NCBI GenBank assembly: GCA_027627225.1
Contig: CM051036.1
Coordinates: 39,200,426 to 39,264,425, forward strand
Length of the DNA stretch: 64,000 nucleotides
From: Congeria kusceri
Taxonomy: Eukaryota; Mollusca; Bivalvia; Myida; Dreissenidae
Reading direction: 5' to 3'
Shown: positions 35,622-64,000 of the stretch, piece by piece
How the letters are laid out: the number at the start of each line of letters is the position of its first letter
Numbering within the stretch: position 1 is the stretch's first letter
Program-made: the position numbers and the translations under genes
Notes under the pieces: generated by a model
The model's input: only the letters and a program-made list of their open reading frames with translations
Database searches by the model: none
Told to the model about the DNA's origin: nothing

Positions 35622-37426
35622 CGGGGCTAGGTCGTGCCAACAGCGTGCTAAGTAGGCAATACACATCAGGAACTGCCTACTGATGACCAGAATGCATAGA
35701 TCTATCCCTAATTATGGGCCTAGGTCGTGCCAACAGCGTGCTAAGTAGGAAATACACATAAGGTTCTGCCTACTGATGACCAGAATGCATAGATCTATCC
35801 CTATGGGACTAGGTCGTGCCAACAGCGTGCTAAGTAGGAAATACACATAAGGTTCTGCCTACTGATGACCAGAATGCATAGATCTATCCCTAATTACGGG
35901 CCTAGGTCGTGCCAACAGCGTGCTAAGTAGGAAATACACATAAGGTTCTGCCTACTGATGACCAGAATGCATAGATCTATCCCTAATTACGGGCCTAGGT
36001 CGTGCCAACAGCGTGCTAAGTAGGAAATACACAGAAGGGTTTGCCTACTGATGACCAGAATGCATAGATCTATCCCTATGGGCCTAGGTCGTGCCAACAG
36101 CGTGCTAAGTAGGAAATACACATAACGTTTTGCCTACTGATGACCAGAATGCATTGATCTATCCCTATGGGCCTAGGTCGTGCCAACAGCGTGCTAAGTA
36201 GGAAATACTTGTACACAGAAGGTTTTGCCCACCGATGACCTGAATACATAGATCTATCCCTATTGGCCTAGGTCGTGCCAACAGCGTGCTAAGTAGGAAA
36301 TACACATCAGGTTCTGCCTACTGATGACCAGAATGCATAGATCTATCCCTATGGGCCTAGGTCGTGCCTACAGCGTGCTAAGTAGGAAATACACATAAGG
36401 TTTTGCCTACTGATGACCAGAATGCATAGATCTATCCCTATGGGCCTAGGTCGTGCCAACAGCGTGCTAAGTAGGAAATACACATCAGGTTCTGCCTACT
36501 GATGACCAGAATGCATAGATCTATCACTATGGGCCTAGGTCGTGCTAACAGCGTGCTAAGTAGGAAATACACATCAGGTTCTGCCTACTGATGACCAGAA
36601 TGCATAGATCTATCCCTATGGGCATAGGTCGTGCTAACAGCGTGCTAAGTAGGAAATACACATCAGGTTCTGCCTACTGATGACCAGAATGCAAAGATCT
36701 ATCCCTATGGGCCTAGGTCGTGCCAACAGCGTGCTAAGTAGGAAATACACATCAGGTTCTGCATACTGATGACCAGAATGCATAGATCTATCCCGATAAG
36801 CATAGGTCGTGCCAACAGCGTGCTGCGTAGATAATACACATCAGGTTCTGCCTACTGATGACCAGAATGCATAGATCTATCGCTATGGGCATAGGTCGTG
36901 CCAACAGCGTGCTAAGTAGGAAATACACATCAGGTTCTGCCTACTGATGACCAGAATACATAGATCTATCCCTATGGGCCTTGGTCGTGCCAACAGCGTG
37001 CTAAGTAGGAAATACACATCAGGTTCTGCCTACTGATGACCAGAATGCATAGGTCTATTCCTATGGGCCTAGGTCGTGCCAACAGCGTGCTAAGTAGGAA
37101 ATACACATCAGGTTCTGCCTACTGATGACCAGAATGCATAGATCTATCGCTATGGGCCTAGGCCGTGCCAACAGCGTGCTAAGTAGGAAATACACATCAG
37201 GTTCTGCCTACTGATGACCAGAATGCATAGATCTATCCCTAATTATGGGCCTAGGTCGTGCCAACAGCGTGCTAAGTAGGAAATACACATTAGGTTATGC
37301 CTATTGATGACCAGAATGCATAGATCTATCCCTATGGGCCTAGGTCGTGCCAACAGCGTGCTAAGTAGGAAATACACATCAGGTTTTGCCTACTGATGAC
37401 CAGAATGCATAGATCTATCCCTAATT
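35622..37426 (+). repeat. 89-bp satellite, about 20 tandem copies
   Basis: Unit landmarks are 'cctaggtcgtgccaacagcg', 'tgctaagtaggaaatacaca', 'cctactgatgaccagaatgc' and 'atagatctatccctat'. Some units carry an extra 'aatta.g' spacer (~94 bp). Each unit has a short stem (agtagg/cctact) and two restriction-like palindromes (cctagg, agatct). Units are over 90% alike by eye. No coding frame runs through. Confidence 0.95.
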
Positions 37427-37679
37427 AAGTTTTACTAAATTGAAATTTCAAGTTTAAAAATTTCCATATGAAAATCAAAATGTTGTATTTGAAATTATAG
37501 TAAAACAAGACGATTCCGTCGATTGTTAATAAGAATAGGAGTTTAATACCTACAATAAACTGCTATTTAAACAGCCACATCATTGAAGAATATTATGATT
37601 TTAAGAAGTTTGCTAAGGTTTTAGCGAAAGGTCGTTATGGCTGCGGGCCCTGTGACGTAAATAGACTTAGTGCATGTTT

Positions 37680-37835
37680 ATTGTATTTTGGGTTTCAATG
37701 AAGTGTCATCTAAACATAAATCCACCTTAGACAGAAAGTGCCGTCCTGGATTAACCTGTGCGGACTACACAGTCTGATCCAGGACGACACTTTACGCACA
37801 TGCATTAAGCCCGGTTTTCCCACGACACGCCTCAA
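37680..37835. mobile_element. bivalve MITE, copy 5 (left end lost)
   Basis: It retains 'gtttcaatgaagtgtcatct', 'ggattaacctgtgcggac', 'acgacactttacgcacatgc' and the right terminus 'cccacgacacgcctc'. Confidence 0.8.
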
Positions 37836-37839
37836 TGTT

Positions 37840-38875
37840 AATGTACGTCACGTTACAGGGGCGTATCGACAGTAGATTGACAATGACATTTGCAAAAATA
37901 AAATTCTTTGACAGATTATCAATATAAAAGCATTGTTACATAAATGATATGTTTTCTATAATCAGTTGACAAATCTAATTAATTATAAAATATAAACAGT
38001 GGTTATCTTGACACTTTTCGCGGAAAATTATTATTATTAGTAAAATCGATATGAATAAAATGTAGATTTAGTACCGTCACGCGCATGCGCAACATTGATA
38101 AATTCTCTTTAGCGTTGGAAAGTTTTCATTGAATTGCGTGATTTTGTAGGCGTGAGTTCGAATCCTGCTGGGACCAATGTTCTTGGCTTTGTGTGAGTTT
38201 ATTCTTAAAGTTTCCATCAGTATGTTATTGCTACCAGAAAAATATATTCGAGAAAATGGAAATATGTTTTGTTTCATATGTGTTTATATTTCTGGGAAAT
38301 TCCGTCGGTATTCCACTGTAATCAAATTCACACCAATATTTAACTTCGTGATACGATTATGTGACAGCCGAAATATCAGCGATTATGACTTAAGACGAGA
38401 CCACAACGTGTTAATCTACGTTTTCTGCGAGTGCACACATTTCAGCTAAATACCATAATTGGCATTATATAAAAATACTTATAAATAAGCTTCATTTTAT
38501 CTAACTAATTCAATAAATGTTTCAGATTTTCAGAGATATTACTAAATTGTCAACAAAGCAATCATGCATCAAAATGTACGTATCGTACCCATATCCCTCC
38601 ACCGACATGGCCTGACTTTACATTAAATATGATACAATATTACAAGTTTCCGTTTATACAGTGTAGTAACACCATATAGACTATGCATTAAAATAAAAGT
38701 ATTAAATTAAATGTAAGGAATATATATATATAACGACACATTTAAAATGCTAAGTTTTTATTTCAAGTTAATGTTAGAGATAGATACACAGTAACATTCA
38801 CTTACATAATTTGTTTTCATATAAACACATAGTAAATCAGCTTGGTTAGATGTATAATATAGATGTATACTCGTT
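37840..38875. other. gene-free DNA with a tRNA-like B-box and an NRF1-type site
   Basis: 'cgcgcatgcgcaac' at about 38080-38093 contains the palindromic NRF1 core. 'gagttcgaatcctgc' at about 38153 looks like a Pol III B-box and may be a decayed tRNA-derived SINE. I see no coding exon. Confidence 0.4.
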
Positions 38876-38885
38876 ACCACAGCTG

Positions 38886-38965
38886 GGCCGCTCAGCTAAA
38901 ATGGCGTAGCTATGGCAACCAAAAGATATGACGTCATTTGCGATGACGTCGTTACCTCAGAAATG
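38886..38965. promoter_or_regulatory. promoter-like motif cluster (YY1-like, X-box-like, two CREs)
   Basis: Within ~80 bp lie 'aaaatggcgtagc' (YY1-like), 'gtagctatggcaac' (close to the RFX X-box), 'atgacgtcattt' (full CRE) and 'atgacgtcgttac' (second CRE). The stretch is GC-richer than its flanks. I see no exon on either side, so the driven transcript is unknown. Confidence 0.4.
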
Positions 38966-38969
38966 GACT

Positions 38970-41425
38970 GACAGTGGTGGAATATACACATGTTAACTCA
39001 TAGTTATAAATTACTCAAATATAATAGGTACACCTAAATATATACGCTTTCACATGAACAGTAAGCATTTTACAAAAACTTGCCAAGAGTCAAACCACCA
39101 GTTATGACAGTAGCGAAAAAAAAATAATTAAAAAAACCAACAAACGAACCACCTATTTGAATAATAACTAGAAATAGCTATATGTAAAATGACTGGATTT
39201 CACACTTTTCACAAAAATCGCACACATCTGCTTTCAAATAAGCATTCCTTTTACTCTAAACTGCCGAACGGCATTGTGAATATACAACATAATAATATAG
39301 AAATCAAAAACACTTGTATACGAGACTTTATTACATCCAACACAGACCAACCATCGGTGATTAACACTGAAATTCTTAAACATGTTTAATATCCAGACTT
39401 TATGATGTCAAGACGGTTACTGGGCATGTGTAAACTGTTAAAAAGAATTATCATCCAAGAAACAAATTGTTTCGTCGTTCCTGATAGATACAAAACAAGG
39501 GAACCGTAAATAGTTGGCAAGTTCTAACTTAAATTCTTATACGCGCAATTTACCGTTAGGAACAACAACTCTGCGAATGAAGATGCTTATTTCCCTTTGA
39601 TGAGAGGCGTTGAGTTCGTTTTGTACTACATTCAATGTAGTATGTGTTTTGTTAAAAATGCTATACAGTGTTGTATAGATATTGCAATGGCATTTGAAGG
39701 CCCTGTCAGACATAAAGTCATTGGGCATCAATTCTGAACTGTCAAGAATAAGGAACGACAACTCTAGCAAAGAAATTTGTTACGAGTTGTCCCTCTTAGT
39801 TAATAGGCCAAAACGCTTATGCTTAAGTCATAGCCTGTGGAACGTTTTATACATAATAAACGCATATCACATACTACGAGAATACTGCGTCTTGTCCAGT
39901 AACATATAATATTCGTTTATATAATACAGTCAAATGATAATTTTATCTGGAATTAGGTAACACAATATTTGCACTAAAGCAAGAATGTTATAAGGAGGGT
40001 GAACATTTCTGCTTCGTTAAACATAGCAGAAATTAACAGCAAATGTTTATAAAATGAAAGCAAAATGTGATCACTAAGCATAACGAACATAACGATATTA
40101 ATGTCTTCAATACAATAAAAATACAAGTAAGATTAATGTTATTGCAAAAGTATTTGCGTGTAAATATTATATGACGTTTTAACGAGAAAGTTTTAACGAG
40201 AAAGATTTCGAAAATATTTTTCAAGACTAAATGTACAATTTAATAAAATAAATCAGAAACTATAATTTGATATACAATATATCAATTGCACGTTGCCACT
40301 TTTGAGCATATTAAACAAACAAAGACGATGATTGTTAAAATAAATTAAACTAAAAACAAAAAGAATAAATTAGAACAAAACCTAAAAGCACGCATGTGCT
40401 ACATACAATTAAATCAGCGTTTAATTCTACATGTATAATATTGCACATATAATAATAAAAACAAGAATTTGTTAAAAAAAAACAATTGGAATCCTTGGAT
40501 ATTGATTACGCGTGAATTTCATTAACACTAACTTTACATCGGTTACCTAAGCCAAGCGGTATACCACCATGGGTATAACAGATAATACAGTAATAAATAA
40601 TAGTAATTAAGGAATCCCGTTGTTTATCATGAAATAACAACATGAAGTCAGTTAGCATGAAATCGATGTGACGGCATGTATAACCACGTGTTTATAGTCT
40701 TGGTGTAGGAGGATATTTTTTTATTCAGGTGCAATCATTCAATAATGACCCTATTTGTTACTTCTGAATTTCAAATTTACACATCAAATTGAAACAAATG
40801 AATTTAAGTATTATATATTTCAAACTCATTCAGAAGTTTATACAAGCAATCTCATTAAAATCAAAACCAAACGCTCCCTGTTTATATTTTCACTGTTAGC
40901 ATCCGAACACATCGTATACATGTACTAGTAACTGGTTACCTCGAAATGACCTTCAGTATTATATGAGCCGATCAGGCAATGGCCTGCTCGTTAACGTAGT
41001 GTATACGAATCTTGGTAAATTTCTTTTAAAATTATATCTACCAGTTTAAAAAGCACGAACTTGATTGGTTCAGGTAAAGGCTATCTGAACGTGACCCATA
41101 ATGCAGATCAGGTTAGCTGATAAGCCAGAATGAAGATGATTTTTCATAAGATTGGTGTCAGAATGAGTTATCATGTTCGTCATACATTTTGCTCAAGTAA
41201 GGTTTACATGAGCATCACATTACAGAATCACATACCAGTTTTTAACCACAACAGATTCAAGACATTTAAGATTGTGGAAGAATACTAGATGGCGATACTG
41301 AGCGCTGGCGTTAAACAAAGGCACTGTCGATGCCAGCATTGTAACGGAAGTGAATGACTTCACCATATAATTATTGGGATACTTTCCAATTCGTTTCTGG
41401 GAAGAACCAGTACTTGGTTTCTTTT
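38970..41425. other. gene-free AT-rich DNA
   Basis: I see no exon or clear repeat over this stretch. Confidence 0.45.
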
Positions 41426-41515
41426 TGAGAAAGATCATTCGAACGCTCCCGAGTAGGGATCGAACAAGGCGGACACGATATCCATCATATCGTTGCGACC
41501 TTTAGTGAAGACGTT
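41425..41515 (-). mobile_element. tRNA-derived SINE head, copy A
   Basis: The minus strand reads 'ggtcgcaacgatatgatgg' then 'gtgtccgcc', 'ttgttcgatccctactcggg' and 'agcgttcgaatgatctttctc'. The spacing of the A-box-like and B-box-like (GTTCGATCC) parts and the 'ctcgggagcg' tail match copy B near 63660. Confidence 0.6.
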
Positions 41516-41519
41516 TGGT

Positions 41520-43553
41520 GAAACGTTTAAATTGAATTTGCCTGGTCTTACATCGAGATACAAATACTCCTAGCAAAAGGTGACACTGGCGACAATTGTG
41601 CTATGACATTATAATGATGTAGACAAGACAGTAGTTGGGTTTTATTTAAACGATTAAACATATCGATAACATTGCGCCATTACATACGCATGTCGGTAAA
41701 GAGAGCTATATATGGATTACAGCACGGCGTATGCAACCGTATTTCTATGTAAACGAATGATAGGAAAATATCAGTACAGAGTAAGAGTTGCTTCCTGTAG
41801 TAAATACCATTAGGTGTGCACGTAGTCAAAATCTTGAGAAACCCCCCATTTGTTTATTTCGCGGCATTATACGGACAAATACGAGTGAACATTTTGAACA
41901 CGCAGCATATACATACATACATACATATACATTCAGTAATGCACAATTGAAGAAATCACATATACACGACTATACGAGAAGCATAATAGAGTCAAGCAGT
42001 AAAATAATATATATTATATGTACATGAAAGATCTACATATTGTATTCAGTCAGACATCAAGATGGAAACAAAAACATGGAATGCGTGAACATTATCATAA
42101 AATGATAAACAGAGCCATAAGTTTCTCTCTAGGAGAAATCTTATCATTGGACACAAATGTTTCCTCATTTCTCAACAATGACATATTTAAACAAAATGCA
42201 CGATCGAGCAAAGAAATAGTCCACTCCCCTTACATTTTTTTCACTGACCTTTCTGTTTTTCGAAAATTTCATCACAACTGATGGATGGTCAATATCATCA
42301 AGTGACGAATGGTTTAAGGTAATAATTTTTAATAATATTTACTTTTTGCAATTATTCAATATAGTATAGCTCGCGTTTAGCATTTTATAATTAATACACA
42401 CATAAATAAGCATGTCAATTTTACAAACAGAGCTTAACAATATATATAGTTCCCGATGTAAAAGATACATACATTTCAAATGCATTTTTCAAAATTGTCA
42501 GCAATTTTCCTATAATCATGTTTGAATTTATTGTGTACCTATTGTCATTACAAATGTAGATCAAAGTCTCGTTCACATGTAGGTTTCCTTATAGTGATCT
42601 GTTTTTAATAATAATTTCATAATTACTAATTTGGGATAATTTGCAATGTTCTTTACTTGAAACGCCATGACAAAGAGTGAAGAACATAAAATACAAAATC
42701 GAAGATTTTATACGAATTATCCACATAGTCGAATATAACGCGAAAACGTATGACGTATAATCGTTATTACACATCTAAAGCACTACATTCATTCGGATAA
42801 ATCGATCAAAATAATAGAAAAATACACAGAAAATGACCCTCCACTACGTTAATTACGTCACATGCACATTCAATACATTTTGATGTCATATGCGCGCTGC
42901 AAAAAGCACGCCATTAATAACGATAAATAAACAGACAACATCCTTTCCTCTCCGGGAAGAACATCCGGTAGAAACACTCCCATCTAAGTCGACCTCCAAA
43001 CAGAGAGTAGCGGAGCAGTTACGCCCCTTTGCTTACTCGAATACTCCACTCACGAAGACCATCTTGGTCAAAACATCACAAGTAAATAGTTGGTCACGAA
43101 AAAGCTTGAATACACCACCAAATATATAAAAAGAAAACAGAACGGATTTCACAGTCTGTTCCGGGACACATGATTGTGTGATAAATTCCTGTGTGATAAA
43201 TTCCTACGTCGTGAGGACGCAAAGTCCCCAATTCCAAAGGCCATGCTAGTGAATGGTAGGAAATTACCTAAGATTTGTGTTAAAACACGTGTTTAACAAG
43301 CAGTCTTGATGAAAATTGCGGTCAGATAAATGCTGTAATGTCAACACAGATGTCAAAATCGAAGTGACAAAAGTCATATATATACGTATATATTTGATAT
43401 ATATATGAATAACTTGAAAAACCGTAGCTTATTTCCACAGCTTACCCCTTCAATAATGAAATATAGACGACATAACTGACCTAACACACATAGTCTCAAC
43501 CACCGCAATCATTTCAACTCAACATTTTAGACCCTCTATAAAGGGGCATAACT
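41520..43553. other. gene-free DNA, left part of which may be the G-alpha-o 3' UTR
   Basis: No coding exon is seen. The stretch adjoining 43554 is downstream of the G-alpha-o stop codon on the minus strand and should contain its 3' UTR. I cannot choose a poly(A) site. Confidence 0.4.
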
Positions 43554-63192
<19,639 letters not shown>

Positions 63193-63649
63193 CTGAAAAG
63201 AAAACAATCGTGAATTAGTTTAAAGTGACTTAATGTTATCCTTATGTGAACTTAATTTTACATTTAAAAAATATTTGAAACAGGTGAATATGCAAGTTTT
63301 ATAACGCATAATTAATTTTAATTGGTTTACATGATTAATAGTAAAATGTCAATCAATAGATACTATTTACGAGTAAAACAGCGAATAGGTCATAATACAG
63401 AACGCCCCAATTAAGACGTTCTAGTAATGTGGTGTTGTTTTGATGGAGAAATGACAGAAAACCTTGAAAATAAATACAAGCTGTTCTAAAAGAATGTAAA
63501 TAGAATACCTTTACGAGTTTTGAAAGTCAAAAGCAATATGTTTATTCTATAAACATACATATGACAATTAAACCCATTTATTTTAGCTTTCTTTTATTCA
63601 AAACCTTAAGCTTATAGAGACACGTTCGAAATCGTTTCATGGGTAAAAC
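63193..63649. other. intron DNA upstream of the first exon seen
   Basis: Nothing is recognised. No P-loop exon (GAGESGKST) is found from here to the window end. Confidence 0.5.
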
Positions 63650-63755
63650 GAAGTCTTTGAGAAATATTGAAAGGACGCTCCCTGAGCAGGGTTCGAACTC
63701 ACAACCAATGTGGGCAGCATATCACTACCCCACTGCGACCTCCACCAGCATATTT
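63650..63755 (-). mobile_element. tRNA-derived SINE head, copy B
   Basis: The minus strand reads 'ggtggaggtcgcagtggggt' and 'agtgatatgctgccc', then 'gagttcgaaccctgctcagg' and 'gagcgtcc', ending 'aatatttctcaaag'. A-box-like and B-box-like elements are correctly spaced. It shares its tail with copy A at 41425. Confidence 0.65.
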
Positions 63756-63794
63756 ACTACCATATCATACTGTGATATGGTTCATACTGTATAT

Positions 63795-63933
63795 GAGGCG
63801 TGTCGTGGGCTTAATGTATGTGCGTAAAGTGTCGTACCGGATTAGCCTGTGAAGTCCGCACAGGCTATTCTAGGACGGCATTTTCTGCTTTTATGGTAGT
63901 TTCAGTTTCAATGAAGTTTCTTCTAAACATAAA
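63795..63933. mobile_element. bivalve MITE, copy 8 (right half lost)
   Basis: It has the left terminus 'gaggcgtgtcgtgggcttaa', 'gtgaagtccgcacaggc' and 'tggtagtttcagtttcaatg'. It stops at 'cttctaaacataaa'. Confidence 0.8.
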
Positions 63934-64000
63934 GGTTACAATATACTAATTCTAATCCTTATGTAATTTAATGTAAAAGCGATAACTTTGACCAAAAATA

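Noticed and set aside
35622..37426. Hammerhead ribozyme, because every unit contains CTGATGA and a GAAA
   Set aside because: The bases after CTGATGA do not pair with those before GAAA to form stem II, the interval is ~55 nt, and no stem III or cleavage-site context is seen. The reverse strand has no CTGANGA word.

Overview
The window is metazoan nuclear DNA, AT-rich, with spliced genes separated by long repeat-filled gaps. It most resembles a bivalve mollusc. The reasons are eight copies of a short inverted-repeat element common in heterodont bivalve genomes (Dreissena-like), several elements with ~160-bp internal tandem cores of the type described as bivalve 'pearl'/BIV160 elements, TRIM-like proteins with C-terminal beta-propellers, and a G-alpha-o gene that keeps the animal exon plan. 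Genus-level assignment is an inference.

Layout. 1-3.4 kb: gene-free, with TE remnants. 3.4-13.5 kb: a duplicated segment around a one-exon class A GPCR; the left copy (minus, 4864-5898) is intact, the right copy (12010-12570) is a pseudogene with a frameshift and a ~710-bp deletion. A dead LINE and a ~2-kb long-TIR element lie between them. 13.8-14.6 kb: another dead LINE. 16.5-21.5 kb: a three-exon TRIM-like gene on the minus strand (RING-like, two B-boxes, coiled coil, propeller; 899 aa as assembled here). 21.5-29.2 kb: gene-free, with repeats. 29.25-31.23 kb: a RING-less paralogue of the TRIM gene on the plus strand. 31.2-43.5 kb: gene-free, with a ~20-copy 89-bp satellite and a promoter-like CRE/X-box/YY1-like cluster. 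43.55-63.19 kb: six 3' coding exons of a G-alpha-o gene on the minus strand (residues 55-354); the first coding exons lie beyond the right edge.

The most unusual signal is in the G-alpha-o introns. After four of the five internal exons with a donor here, the downstream intron carries tandem or dispersed copies of that exon's own last coding bases plus its 5' splice site. The copies differ in age and some keep good donor consensus. The fifth exon has a minisatellite just upstream that weakly resembles its acceptor region. The same gene also holds a 36-bp and an 82-bp minisatellite, two pearl-like elements, and a half copy of the long-TIR element ending a few bases from a splice donor.

The GPCR and G-alpha-o could both act in membrane G-protein signalling, and the two TRIM-like proteins are probably cytoplasmic. 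Nothing here shows that these genes work together.
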